Notes: generated by a model not told the origin, from the sequence alone. A stretch of DNA of 64,000 nt from JAEDHM01 sp964368645 (GCA_964368645.1 CAYJBY010000007.1:1-64000); one strand, 5' to 3'. Positions 42,618-51,547 are shown, numbered from the stretch's first letter. Numbers and translations: made by a program.

Positions 42618-43337
42618 CTACGTCCTCTTTACCTTAAATATAATCCTGTCGGAGCAACTGCTTACTCTTCCGAAGCTGTTGCCGTCAATTACGCTCTCTG
42701 CCTTGAGCTTCGCTTCCGCTAACGCCTTTTTCAAGCCGTCCGCCGTGTGAATATACTGCCGTTGGCTTTCGTCCTTGCGGACGTAGCCTCCGTTTTCCTT
42801 TATAAAAAAGGTCAAATCCATATCAACGCGACTGCCCGTCAGCTTGTTGCGCCACAGATAGGTCACGTCGTCGTAATCCTCGAAGAACACGTTGTTGCCG
42901 ATTACGTCTTTCAGCTTGTGTTCGGTGCTTACGTCGAACACGAAAACACCGTCCTTTGATAGAGCCTTCTCCACGTTACGGAAAAGCCGACCTACCGCAG
43001 ACGGCGTAAGATAATTAACTCCGTCGCAAACGGCGGTAATAAGGTCGTAATGCCCCGAAAGCTCAACGTCTGCCGCCGACGCCTGTACGAATACGATTTT
43101 CTGTCCTTCCGCCGCGGCGTTCTGCTTCGCTTCGTTAAGCATTTCGGCAGATAAATCCACGCCTAATACCTCAAATCCCACGCGGGATAAGGGTACAGAC
43201 ATCGCTCCGCTTCCGCAGAATAGGTCAGCAGCCCTGCCGCCGCTCTTGATTGTCAACAGATAATCAAGATACCGCTTGTACGGAAAATCCGACATAAGCC
43301 TGTCGTAATACCGACTTAGTACGGAATAGCCGCTCAT
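42618..43337 (-). CDS. SAM-dependent methyltransferase (class I)
   Basis: The 239-residue protein has the class I Rossmann motif ADLFCGSGAMSVPLSRVGFEVLGVDLSAEML (motif I with GxGxx, then acidic end of strand 2), followed by VQASAADVEL and DLITAVCDGVNYL. It resembles small-molecule or YcgJ-like methyltransferases; the substrate cannot be told. It overlaps the YesL-like gene by four bases. Confidence 0.8.
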   Translation of the reverse strand: MSGYSVLSRYYDRLMSDFPYKRYLDYLLTIKSGGRAADLFCGSGAMSVPLSRVGFEVLGVDLSAEMLNEAKQNAAAEGQKIVFVQASAADVELSGHYDLITAVCDGVNYLTPSAVGRLFRNVEKALSKDGVFVFDVSTEHKLKDVIGNNVFFEDYDDVTYLWRNKLTGSRVDMDLTFFIKENGGYVRKDESQRQYIHTADGLKKALAEAKLKAESVIDGNSFGRVSSCSDRIIFKVKRT

Positions 43338-44428
43338 TTCTTCTTCTTATAATTGGCGGAATAGGTGGAATTAGTCTTCTTGGGGGGATTCTTCTTTTGC
43401 TTGCGCTGATCGGGAGCCTTTTTGCTCACCGCGCCTACGTAGCCGGAACCTGCGCCTGCGCCTTTTTTGTCCTTTTTGGAGGAGAACAAGGTCTTGGTTA
43501 CGTTCTTGTTACCCGAGCCCTGCCCCGAATACTGGGGTAAAATAAAGGAATCGAAATTGTACTGACCGTAATCCGTCCACATAGCGGCGTAAAAATACAC
43601 GCCCAAGGTAAGGAAGAACACCAACAGCAGATAGCCTACGAAACTGCCGATTAAGGACAGCAGTATAATACCTATGCTGAACACCGCGATAATAAGGGTG
43701 GTCGGCAGCATTGCCATATCCAGCAAAATCGCGTTTTTGAGCGACTGGAGATAGGAAAATCTGTAGCAAGCAAAGGTCGGGAGTAGGAATATCAAAACGC
43801 AAACCGCAAGGAATGCGATAATCAGCAGAATAATAAACAGGAACCAACTGCCCACCGTTGCGTTACCCAAAAGCATCATTTGGATATGCCATAAGGAACC
43901 GTAGCAAACGCCCTCGGTTAAAGCCGCAACGATAACGCCTGTGATAAGAAAGGGTTTCCAAAGCTGACGGATACCGTTAAAAAAGCTCTTGATAGGCTTA
44001 ACCTTTTCGCCCCAGAGTATGCCTCTTGAACAATGGAACAGTCCTGCCAAGCCCACAAAGAACAAAATAATCGCAGGAGCTAAGCAAGGGAACAGGTACA
44101 GACGGAAGTAGGAAAATTTATCCGCATAAGCCACAGCTAAGCTGTCTGCAACACCCGGATAGCCTATACCGAAATTGCCGATAAAATTATAGGTTTTGAT
44201 TGTCCAACCGTCGATAAGAGAGGGGAAAACAAAGCAGAGGAAGAAAAGCGGCAAGGCAAATATCAACGCAAAAACGATATTGGTCTTCAGCTTGTCCAAC
44301 GTCTTGTTAAAAAACGTCTTAAACAAATAGCTGATACGTCCGCCCGTCTCTATCGGTTGAACGGTACGCTGATCTCTGTCAACAGACAATTTAAGCAATA
44401 AATTAGCTCTTATAGATGATTTTGCCAC
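43334..44428 (-). CDS. YesL/DUF624-like membrane protein with basic tail
   Basis: The 364 residues have a short basic N-terminus, about five to six hydrophobic helices between 30 and 260 and a WGEKVKPIKSFFNGIRQLWKPFL loop that resembles DUF624 (YesL) proteins, which tend to be linked to sugar uptake. The last 60 or so residues are Lys/Gly/Asn-rich and basic, and unusual for the family. The GTG at 44428 follows aaggag at good spacing; a GTG three codons earlier overlaps the site. First gene of the minus-strand run to the TPR gene. Family assignment is tentative. Confidence 0.6.
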   Translation of the reverse strand: MAKSSIRANLLLKLSVDRDQRTVQPIETGGRISYLFKTFFNKTLDKLKTNIVFALIFALPLFFLCFVFPSLIDGWTIKTYNFIGNFGIGYPGVADSLAVAYADKFSYFRLYLFPCLAPAIILFFVGLAGLFHCSRGILWGEKVKPIKSFFNGIRQLWKPFLITGVIVAALTEGVCYGSLWHIQMMLLGNATVGSWFLFIILLIIAFLAVCVLIFLLPTFACYRFSYLQSLKNAILLDMAMLPTTLIIAVFSIGIILLSLIGSFVGYLLLVFFLTLGVYFYAAMWTDYGQYNFDSFILPQYSGQGSGNKNVTKTLFSSKKDKKGAGAGSGYVGAVSKKAPDQRKQKKNPPKKTNSTYSANYKKKK

Positions 44429-44472
44429 AACTAGCACTCCTTACTCGCCGATTATAAACGGAAATATTGTAT

Positions 44473-44501
44473 ATTGTACTATAAACGTAACGGAAAAGCA
44501 A
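44473..44501 (-). promoter_or_regulatory. Promoter of the YesL-like/hslO run
   Basis: Minus strand TTGCTT (44501-44496), 17-bp spacer, TACAAT (44478-44473), about 45 bp before the start codon. Confidence 0.5.
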
Positions 44502-44711
44502 TAATTTTTACCGTTCATTTTTGCGCTTGACTGAAAACGGTAAGCACGGCTCGTTGCGGAAGTGTTTCCGTAGGCTCAATTAAGGTGCTTGGGGGCGGTA
44601 ACGATTGGGCAACGGGCGTAAAAAAGCGGCTGAAAAAGCGAAGAAAGCGATTTTTCTCGGCGGTTTAATTCCCTATAATGCAGAATTTATTATATAATCG
44701 TTAAAATCTTT
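44502..44711. other. Divergent intergenic region before asd
   Basis: No gene. I looked for a lysine riboswitch before asd and see none of its conserved core; only the asd promoter is clear. Confidence 0.4.
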
Positions 44712-44740
44712 TTGACTTGCGAGGGGAATAATGGTATTAT
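44712..44740 (+). promoter_or_regulatory. asd promoter
   Basis: TTGACT (44712-44717), 17-bp spacer, TATTAT (44735-44740), 57 bp before the asd start. Confidence 0.7.
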
Positions 44741-44797
44741 TACATAAATATATTTTTGCGGTTGTAGAATCACCGCTTAACGTAAGGAGAAATTTTT

Positions 44798-45805
44798 ATG
44801 AAAAAGATTAACGTAGCCGTTGTCGGCGCAACCGGAATGGTTGGCAATATGTTTTTGAAGGTGCTTACCGAAAAGCAGCTTCCCGTGGAGAACTACTACC
44901 TTTTCGCTTCCAAGAAGAGCGCAGGTAAAGAAATCGACTTTATGGGCAAAAAGCATACGGTTATTGAGCTAACACCCGAATCCCTTAAGGGCAAGAATAT
45001 CGATATAGCACTGTTTTCCGCAGGCGGCAGCACCAGCGCAACCTACGCTCCTTTGTTCGCGGCGGAAGGCGCAATCGTAGTTGATAACAGCAGTCAATGG
45101 CGTATGGACCCCTCCGTACCTCTCGTTGTACCCGAGGTTAATCCCGAGGATATTTTCACCAATCACGGCATAATCGCCAACCCCAACTGCTCCACCATTC
45201 AGGCGATGCTTCCCCTCAAGGCTCTTGACGAGAAGTACCATATAAAACGCGTTGTGTATTCCACCTATCAGGCGGTCAGCGGTGCAGGCGTTCAGGGCTA
45301 TAACGACCTTAAGGAAGGCTTGGAGTGCTGTGCGCTTCCCAAGAAGTTCCCCTACCCCATCGCCAACAACGTAATTCCTCACATCGACGTTTTCCTCGAC
45401 GACGGTTATACCAAGGAAGAGGTTAAGATGATGAACGAAAGCCGCAAGATACTCCACCGCCCCGACCTTAAGGTTACGGCGACCACGGTTAGAGTTCCCG
45501 TGTTCCACGGTCACTCCGAATCCATCAATCTCGAATTTGAAAAGCCTTGTACCAGAGAGGGTATCCGTGAGGCGTTGGAAGCCTTTAAGGGTATCATAGT
45601 AGTTGACGATCCCGCTAACCTCAAGTATCCTATGCCTATCTATGCGGAAGGCACCGATGAGGTTTACGTAGGACGTATAAGAGTTGACGACACTGTTGAC
45701 AGCGGCTGTAACCTATGGGTTGTCGCCGACAATATCCGCAAGGGCGCGGCAAGTAATGCGGTGCAAATCGCAGAAGTGTTAATTGCAAAAATGCAACAAG
45801 CATAA
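44798..45805 (+). CDS. asd: Aspartate-semialdehyde dehydrogenase
   Basis: Asd reduces aspartyl phosphate to the semialdehyde, the branch point toward lysine, threonine and methionine. The 335 residues show NADP-binding VVGATGMVG at 6-14, active-site Cys in NPNCSTIQAML and the His in VFHGHSESINLEF. The next genes, dapA and dapB, take the product into the lysine and diaminopimelate path. No aspartokinase gene is in the window. aaggag precedes the ATG. A terminator-like hairpin follows, so dapA may be partly attenuated. Confidence 0.95.
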   Translation: MKKINVAVVGATGMVGNMFLKVLTEKQLPVENYYLFASKKSAGKEIDFMGKKHTVIELTPESLKGKNIDIALFSAGGSTSATYAPLFAAEGAIVVDNSSQWRMDPSVPLVVPEVNPEDIFTNHGIIANPNCSTIQAMLPLKALDEKYHIKRVVYSTYQAVSGAGVQGYNDLKEGLECCALPKKFPYPIANNVIPHIDVFLDDGYTKEEVKMMNESRKILHRPDLKVTATTVRVPVFHGHSESINLEFEKPCTREGIREALEAFKGIIVVDDPANLKYPMPIYAEGTDEVYVGRIRVDDTVDSGCNLWVVADNIRKGAASNAVQIAEVLIAKMQQA

Positions 45806-45813
45806 AGCTTTGA

Positions 45814-45846
45814 ACATCGACGCCTGTCACGACGTCGGTGTTTTTT
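45814..45846 (+). terminator. Terminator between asd and dapA
   Basis: acatcgacg (45814-45822) pairs with cgtcggtgt (45833-45841), one wobble, followed by a T-run. It could reduce read-through from asd to dapA. Confidence 0.75.
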
Positions 45847-45867
45847 GAATATAATAGGAGGTAATGT

Positions 45868-46752
45868 ATGAACAAAGAAGTTTTTAAGGGCTCAGGCGTT
45901 GCTTTGGTTACGCCGTTTGCTAACGGTGCCGTTGACTTTGAGGCATTAGCAAAGCTAATCGACTTCCAGCTCGAAGGCGGCACAGACGCTTTTATCGTGC
46001 TTGGAACCACCGGCGAGCCGGCTACTATGACGGCTGAAGAGAAGAAACAGGTCGCTCAATTCGCCATAAAACGCATTGCAGGCAGAGTTCCGGTTATCCT
46101 CGGCGCAGGCGGTAACAACACCGCGGCGGTCATCGATACCTGTAAGGAATATCAGACTTGGGGCGCAGACGCTCTTTTGGTAGTTACCCCTTATTACAAC
46201 AAGTGTACCCAGAACGGCTTGATTGCTCACTACACGGCGGTTTGCGCCGCAACCGAGCTTCCCGTTATCGCTTACAACGTACCCGGAAGAACAGGCGTCA
46301 ATATTCAGCCCGCTACGATGGCGAAGCTGGCGGATATATCCAATATGGCAGGCATTAAGGAAGCCTCCGGCAATATCGAACAAATCAGCGAGACCGCAAG
46401 ACTCGTTGAGGGTAAGTGCTACGTTTGGTCAGGCGACGACGGTATCACTCTTCCCATTATGGCAGTAGGCGGCGTAGGCGTAATCAGCGTAGTCGCAAAT
46501 GCGGCTCCCTCGCTTATGCACAAGTTGTGCGACGACTTCGCTAACGGCAGAATCGCCGAAGCAAGAGCCTTACAGCTCAAGCTCCTGCCCTTCGTCAAGG
46601 CTATGTTCTCCGAGGTCAATCCTATCCCTGCCAAAATGGCTATGCACCTTATGGGATTTTGCTCTCCCGAAATGCGTTTGCCCCTTACAACGATGGAACA
46701 GCCCAACGCGGATAAGCTCGCCGCCGTTATGCGCGAGCTTCAACTAATCTGA
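45868..46752 (+). CDS. dapA: 4-hydroxy-tetrahydrodipicolinate synthase
   Basis: DapA condenses pyruvate with aspartate semialdehyde. The 294 residues hold LGTTGEPATMT (substrate motif), the Tyr in YNVPGRTGVNI, and the Schiff-base lysine in NMAGIKEASGN. The family length is normal. Its product goes straight to DapB, encoded 16 bp downstream. taggagg precedes the ATG. Confidence 0.95.
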   Translation: MNKEVFKGSGVALVTPFANGAVDFEALAKLIDFQLEGGTDAFIVLGTTGEPATMTAEEKKQVAQFAIKRIAGRVPVILGAGGNNTAAVIDTCKEYQTWGADALLVVTPYYNKCTQNGLIAHYTAVCAATELPVIAYNVPGRTGVNIQPATMAKLADISNMAGIKEASGNIEQISETARLVEGKCYVWSGDDGITLPIMAVGGVGVISVVANAAPSLMHKLCDDFANGRIAEARALQLKLLPFVKAMFSEVNPIPAKMAMHLMGFCSPEMRLPLTTMEQPNADKLAAVMRELQLI

Positions 46753-46768
46753 TGCAGAGGATAAAAAT

Positions 46769-47971
46769 ATGAGAATTATTATCAGCGGCATCGGAGGTAA
46801 AATGGGACACGCCCTGTACTTCGTCCTCTCCAACAGCAAAACAGATGAAGTTGTGGCAGGTTTCGACAAGTACGCTAACGGCGAGGACTTTACCGTTCCC
46901 GTCTTTACTTCCCTATCCGACGTTGACGTAGAAGCGGACGTTATTATCGACTTTTCCCGTCCAGAAGCCACCCCTGCAATTCTGGAGTTTGCCAAGGCGC
47001 GTAAGATGAAGGCGGTTATCGCCACCACGGGCTTAACCCCCGAGCTTATCGACGCGGTCAAGGAAGCATCTAAGGAAATTCCTATTTTCAGAAGCGCGAA
47101 TATGTCCTTGGGCGTTAATCTTCTGATTAACCTTTCAAAGCAAGCGGCAAGATTCTTGGGCAAAAGCTTTGAAATCGAAATCATCGAACAGCATCACGAC
47201 CGTAAGGTGGACGCGCCCAGCGGCACCGCTCTTTCTATCGCCAACAAAATCAACGAGGTCTTTGAAAACAAGCTGGAACTGACCTTCGGGCGTCACTCCG
47301 ACAACAAGCTCCGCGACAAGGAGGAAATCGGTATTCACGCCATTAGAGGCGGTACTATCGTCGGCAAGCACGACGTTATGTTTATCGGTACCGACGAGGT
47401 CGTAACCTTAGCCCACGAGGCGCAGAGCCGTCAGGTTTTCGCTTTCGGCGCGTTAAGAGCCGCGGCGTTTCTTATGGATAAAACCAACGGCTTGTACAAT
47501 ATGGACGATATAATCGGTCAGGACTACAGCGTTACCAACGTAAGCGGCGTACAGGGTATCACCCTCGTTGCGATGAACGACACCACGATGGACGCTTTTA
47601 CCGAGGTATTGGATATACTGGCGGAGAAGAAAGTCAATCTGGATATGATAAGCGAAACGCTTGCATTAAGCGGAAAAATCAACGTCAGCTTTTCTATAGG
47701 CGACGAGGACAAGAACACTGCGAAAATGATTCTTGACCAGCTTAAGCTCAAGCACGACGTAACCTGCGGACTTGCTAAAATCACCATCGAAGGCGCAGGT
47801 ATGGAACACCAGTACGGCGTAGGCGCGAAGGTGCTTAAGATTCTGTCCGAGGCAGGCGCGGTTATCAAGGCGATAACCACCAGCGAAACTAAGATTTCCT
47901 GCTGTATCAGCGCGGACAAATTACAGGCTTGCGTATCCAAGCTAACCGCTTACTTCGACGTTAAACAATAA
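46769..47971 (+). CDS. dapB: 4-hydroxy-tetrahydrodipicolinate reductase fused to two ACT domains
   Basis: DapB makes tetrahydrodipicolinate using NAD(P)H. Residues 1-250 are a full reductase: GIGGKMGHAL at 7-16, the catalytic segment EQHHDRKVDAPSGTA at 140-154 and RGGTIVGKHDV at 193-203. Instead of ending near 250, the chain continues for 150 residues that read as a tandem ACT pair: VSGVQGITLVAMNDTTMDAFTEV onward (about 258-327), then AKITIEGAGM to ITTSETKISCCISADKL (about 335-400). The second copy matches the C-terminal ACT of aspartokinases. No aspartokinase catalytic domain is present. Lysine control is inferred, not shown. Confidence 0.9.
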   Translation: MRIIISGIGGKMGHALYFVLSNSKTDEVVAGFDKYANGEDFTVPVFTSLSDVDVEADVIIDFSRPEATPAILEFAKARKMKAVIATTGLTPELIDAVKEASKEIPIFRSANMSLGVNLLINLSKQAARFLGKSFEIEIIEQHHDRKVDAPSGTALSIANKINEVFENKLELTFGRHSDNKLRDKEEIGIHAIRGGTIVGKHDVMFIGTDEVVTLAHEAQSRQVFAFGALRAAAFLMDKTNGLYNMDDIIGQDYSVTNVSGVQGITLVAMNDTTMDAFTEVLDILAEKKVNLDMISETLALSGKINVSFSIGDEDKNTAKMILDQLKLKHDVTCGLAKITIEGAGMEHQYGVGAKVLKILSEAGAVIKAITTSETKISCCISADKLQACVSKLTAYFDVKQ

Positions 47972-47982
47972 GGAGATTTACT

Positions 47983-48435
47983 ATGGATAAATGGGATCAG
48001 AGATTTATGGATATGGCTTTCGAGGTTGCCAAGTGGTCTTCCTGTTATAAGGAAAACAGACAGGTCGGCGCAATAATCGTCAAGGACAAGCGTATTATGA
48101 CCACAGGCTACAACGGCGCAGGCGCAGGAATCAAAAGCTGTAAGGAACGGGGAGAATGTCTGCGAGTCAAGCTGAATATCGCTTCAGGCACCTGTCAGGA
48201 GACCTGCTACGCTATCCACGCGGAGCAGAACGCCATAATCCAAGCGGCAAAAATGGGTATCGCAATAGACGGCGCAACCCTTTACTGCACCCATCAGCCC
48301 TGCTCAATCTGTGCAAAAATGATTATCAATTCAGGTATCCGCCGCGTTATCTTCAAGGAAGGCTATCCCGACGCTTTTTCTATGCAAATGTTCAACGAGG
48401 CAGGAGTTGAGGTTATCAGATTCGACACCCTTTAA
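47983..48435 (+). CDS. dCMP deaminase family protein (ComEB-like)
   Basis: The 150-residue enzyme deaminates dCMP to dUMP to supply thymidylate, or is a ComEB homologue. Zinc and catalytic motifs are visible: CYAIHAEQNAI (HAE) and CTHQPCSICAKMIINSG (PCxxC). An N-terminal QVGAIIVKDKRIMTTGYNG also fits. It is 11 bp after dapB, with aaggagat before the ATG, so it shares that transcript though the pathway is unrelated. Confidence 0.88.
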   Translation: MDKWDQRFMDMAFEVAKWSSCYKENRQVGAIIVKDKRIMTTGYNGAGAGIKSCKERGECLRVKLNIASGTCQETCYAIHAEQNAIIQAAKMGIAIDGATLYCTHQPCSICAKMIINSGIRRVIFKEGYPDAFSMQMFNEAGVEVIRFDTL

Positions 48436-48824
48436 GAGCTTGCTTTTTCGATAGGTTTTACGGTACGCTTAAACGGTTGCTTTTCCGCTTAATCTTAATT
48501 GAGCGTAATCGCAGAATACTTGATTTATCCGATATATTTATCAACTTAAAACGCCCCTTATTCGTTAGACCGAACGGGGCGTTTTTTTATTTTTGCTACG
48601 AGGCGTTTTTCGTTTTTGCTTGATTGCGTTTTTCGGATTAACAACCGACCGTATCCGCATTACTTACGGATATTACTGCGTTTTTTCGGTTACATACTCA
48701 CTTTTGATGCGGTGCGCTGTTGCTCTTTACGCTATAACCGTTTTTGTTATTTCCGCTTTATCCATACTGTCGATTATAAGTTTTTTCTGTGGTTCTACTG
48801 CGAAAAATTACGGATATTACTGTA
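48436..48824. other. Convergent intergenic region
   Basis: A strong terminator, and then low-complexity T-rich sequence up to the permease gene. Open frames here lack ribosome-binding sites and I do not call them. Confidence 0.5.
48550..48588 (+). terminator. Terminator of the asd-dap-deaminase operon
   Basis: acgcccc pairs with ggggcgt, and the inner ttcg with cgaa, around the loop; then a run of T. Confidence 0.88.
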
Positions 48825-49631
48825 TTATCGTCTTTTTCTGGTTATTATAAATTCCAGAGCAGCCACCACTGCGTACATAAACGCCGCAAGGATACACAAT
48901 ATTACCGTACTGCACATTACCAGCGAAAGATTAAACACCTGTCCGCCGTATATTATCAGGTAGCCGAGTCCTGCTTTCGAGGATATATACTCCCCCATTA
49001 TCGTGCCTACCCAAGACAGTCCTACGTTGATTTTCAGACAAGACAGGATTGTGGGTACGTTTGAGGGCAGAACAAGCTTTGTCAATACTTGCAGTTTATT
49101 GGCTCCCAGTGTTCGCATCAATAACAATTTTTCCCTATCCACCGAGATAAATCCCGTTAAGGTGTTGATTATCGTTATTATGACCGATATTAATACGCCC
49201 ATTACCACTATCGCTTTTAAGCCTGCTCCTACCCATATAATTATGATAGGTCCGAGTGCGATTTTCGGCAAGGCGTTGATTACTACGATATAGGGCTCCA
49301 TTATCCGTCTAAGCGTCGAAGACAGCCATAGCAGTACCGCAGTGCCGACTCCTATCACCATTGAGAGGATAAAGCTGATTAAGGTTTCGTGCAAGGTCGT
49401 CCACACGTGCTGCCAAAGCTCTCCGCTTTCCGAAAGCGTGCGGAACACTTCCAGCATTTTGCTGGGCGACGAGGTTATAAAGCTGTCAATGATTTTCGCG
49501 TCCGAAAGTACCTGCCACAGTATCAGCAGAAGGGCGAGCAGCCCTACCTGCACGATAAGCACCATTGAAGATACAAAAAGCAGTTTATTCAGGTATATCC
49601 GATGTTCCTTCGATATTTGTTTTTTCATCAT
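48825..49631 (-). CDS. ABC transporter permease (NitT/TauT, SsuC-like)
   Basis: The 268-residue permease has about six helices and the conserved EAA-type loop motif near residues 160-190 (RTLGANKLQVLTKLVLPSNVPTILSCLKI). It would form the channel of the importer made with the ATPase and binding protein encoded upstream. Its start overlaps the ATPase gene by 47 bp, so translation is coupled. The substrate class (nitrate, taurine, alkanesulfonate, thiamine precursor) is uncertain. MM at the start leaves two adjacent ATG options. Confidence 0.85.
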   Translation of the reverse strand: MMKKQISKEHRIYLNKLLFVSSMVLIVQVGLLALLLILWQVLSDAKIIDSFITSSPSKMLEVFRTLSESGELWQHVWTTLHETLISFILSMVIGVGTAVLLWLSSTLRRIMEPYIVVINALPKIALGPIIIIWVGAGLKAIVVMGVLISVIITIINTLTGFISVDREKLLLMRTLGANKLQVLTKLVLPSNVPTILSCLKINVGLSWVGTIMGEYISSKAGLGYLIIYGGQVFNLSLVMCSTVILCILAAFMYAVVAALEFIITRKRR

Positions 49632-50376
49632 CTTGTAAATCCAAGTCCTTCCATATTGCGTGAAAATACTGCTGAAACGCGGGTTGACTTCTTCTGTCGA
49701 AAGAGTTGCCGTCGATTTCTATATCGTATATCCGCTTGACCGTCGCAGGTCTTCTCGTGAGTACCGCCACTCTGTCGCACAGAGCTATCGCTTCCGATAT
49801 GTCGTGAGTTACCAAAATCGCGGTGATTCCTTCGTTTTTTATAATATTCCGCACGTCGTCGCCCACCGATAAACGCGTTTGGAAATCCAAAGCGGAAAAC
49901 GGCTCGTCTAACAGCACTATCTTAGGCTTCAAGACTAACGTCCTAATCAGCGCGGCGCGTTGCCGCATACCGCCCGATAATTCGTCCGGATACTTGTCGC
50001 ATACGCCGAATAAGGAATATTTTTTCAGTAATTCCTCTGCATAAGCTCGGTTTTCGGGAGTTTTTTTGTGCTGAATCTCCAGTCCTATCATAATGTTGCC
50101 CATTATGGTACGCCAAGGAAACAGCTGATCTCTCTGGAGCATATACCCTGTTACGTCCGTTCCCTCCGCGCCGATGGTTTCCACTGTTCCCGACGAGGGC
50201 TTCATAATTCCGGAAAGTACGGATAATAAAGTGGTTTTGCCGCTTCCTGACGGTCCGACCACGCCAAAGAACTCGCCCTTGGCTATGGTCAGATTGACGT
50301 CGGATAACGCTAGAGTTTCTTCCCTTTTGCTATGATAGGTAAGGGAAACCCCGGTCAGCTTCAGTATTTCTTCCAT
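49585..50376 (-). CDS. ABC transporter ATP-binding protein (NitT/TauT type)
   Basis: This 263-residue ATPase shows Walker A GPSGSGKTTLL, the Q-loop QRDQLFPW, signature LSGGMRQRAALIR, Walker B KIVLLDEP and the switch His in VTHDISEA. The C-terminus (VKRIYDIEIDG and after) is like that of SsuB/TauB proteins. It sits 3 bp from the binding-protein gene. Confidence 0.9.
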   Translation of the reverse strand: MEEILKLTGVSLTYHSKREETLALSDVNLTIAKGEFFGVVGPSGSGKTTLLSVLSGIMKPSSGTVETIGAEGTDVTGYMLQRDQLFPWRTIMGNIMIGLEIQHKKTPENRAYAEELLKKYSLFGVCDKYPDELSGGMRQRAALIRTLVLKPKIVLLDEPFSALDFQTRLSVGDDVRNIIKNEGITAILVTHDISEAIALCDRVAVLTRRPATVKRIYDIEIDGNSFDRRSQPAFQQYFHAIWKDLDLQDDEKTNIEGTSDIPE

Positions 50377-50379
50377 TTT

Positions 50380-51369
50380 TTACTTCACCGCAAAACTGTT
50401 GTTGAACAGGGCGTTGAAATCAGCGCGGCGATTGATTACGCCTGCATCAATTATTATATCCAAAAGTCTGTTGAAGTCAGCCTCGTACATTGTCGTTTCG
50501 GTCTTGTATGCGTCTATCCTCTTGTAGTTAGCGATAGAGGACACAAGCAACGCCTTATCCGTACCCGTAAAGGACTCAGCCACAGCGTCGGCTATTACCT
50601 CGGGGGTGCTGTTTTTCACAAAATCCATACCCTTTTGCAAAGCGTTGGTAAAGGCTTGAATTTTCTTGGGGTTTTTCTCGATATAGGATTTTAACGCGCT
50701 GAACGCCGTAAAGGGAACGCCGCCGCACTCCTCGCCCACAGAGGCTACGATATGTCCTTTGTTCGCGCTGATGTAGTTGCTCGCCGCAGGCTCGAACATC
50801 GTACAGAAATCCGCTGTGCCTGCTTCAAAAGCGGGTATCATAAGGTTGTATTGCACGTCGTAGTTAATCTTGATATTCTGACCGTCCACGTAACCGTGTT
50901 TCTTCAAAGTGTACTCCAACGCCATTGCAGGCATACCGCCCTTTCTGCCGCCGAGAATCTCTTTGTTAAGCAGAGAGGTATCCCAGTCAAAAGCGTCGTC
51001 CGTTCTGCCTACTATAAAACTGCCGTCACGCTTTGTCAGCTGAGCAAACAGCATCGAATAATCCTCTTTGCCCTCCAAATAAACGTAAACGCTCGCCTCA
51101 GGACCTGCCAAAGCTATATCCGCACTGCCCGACACCAAAGCGGTCATAGTCACGTCCGAGCCGCCGCCGTTGGTAAGCTCTACCTCCAGTCCTTCGTCCT
51201 GAAAATATCCCAGATTAATCGCCGCGTAAAGAGGTGCGTAGAATACGCTGTGAGTAACCTCGTTCAATCTTATAAGATTGGAATCTTCCTTTTTACAGCC
51301 GACAGAGGCTATAGCCGCCGCCGTTATAATTAATACCGCAACCGTTAATAATGCTAAAAATTTTTTCAT
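50380..51369 (-). CDS. Substrate-binding lipoprotein, NMT1/SsuA-like
   Basis: The 329 residues carry a lipoprotein signal (KKFLALLTVAVLIITAAAIASVGC) and then a periplasmic-binding fold of the NMT1/SsuA group: RLNEVTHSVFYAPLYAAINLGYFQDEGLEVEL and GSADIALAGPEASVYVYLEG are typical. It captures the solute for the ABC importer. ThiY-like pyrimidine, sulfonate and nitrate binders share these motifs, and no TPP riboswitch or sulfur or nitrate genes lie upstream, so the substrate stays open. Confidence 0.85.
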   Translation of the reverse strand: MKKFLALLTVAVLIITAAAIASVGCKKEDSNLIRLNEVTHSVFYAPLYAAINLGYFQDEGLEVELTNGGGSDVTMTALVSGSADIALAGPEASVYVYLEGKEDYSMLFAQLTKRDGSFIVGRTDDAFDWDTSLLNKEILGGRKGGMPAMALEYTLKKHGYVDGQNIKINYDVQYNLMIPAFEAGTADFCTMFEPAASNYISANKGHIVASVGEECGGVPFTAFSALKSYIEKNPKKIQAFTNALQKGMDFVKNSTPEVIADAVAESFTGTDKALLVSSIANYKRIDAYKTETTMYEADFNRLLDIIIDAGVINRRADFNALFNNSFAVK

Positions 51370-51468
51370 TCTTTGCTCCTTTCACAAATTTACTACATAT
51401 TATTCGTCCTTTTTCGCCTTTTGTGCTTAAAAAAAGCAGACAGAGTTGATTTTCAAAGCCGTATTTCT

Positions 51469-51497
51469 TTGACAAATTACTATATTTGTCTTATAAT
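51469..51497 (+). promoter_or_regulatory. Perfect consensus promoter of valS-groESL
   Basis: TTGACA (51469-51474), 17-bp spacer, TATAAT (51492-51497). The leader before the valS start is about 45 nt. No T-box leader or CIRCE element is visible. Confidence 0.85.
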
Positions 51498-51547
51498 ATC
51501 TCGAACTAATGGTACACAGATAAATCAACTTTTAGGAGTTACCGACT

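Noticed and set aside
44428..44450. gagtgctag near the YesL-like start, half of a CIRCE element
   Set aside because: Only one half-site is present; the matching arm at nine bases is missing and the gene is not a heat-shock gene.
44502..44797. Possible lysine riboswitch before asd
   Set aside because: No conserved riboswitch core can be found; only a promoter is clear.
48593..48963. Hydrophobic plus-strand frames between the deaminase terminator and the permease
   Set aside because: They start without a ribosome-binding site, overlap the permease gene and consist of T-rich low-complexity sequence that reads as hydrophobic by composition.
51370..51547. Possible T-box before valS or TPP riboswitch before the ABC binding protein
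   Set aside because: The divergent space is only 178 bp, holds a consensus promoter, and shows no T-box or TPP core on either strand.
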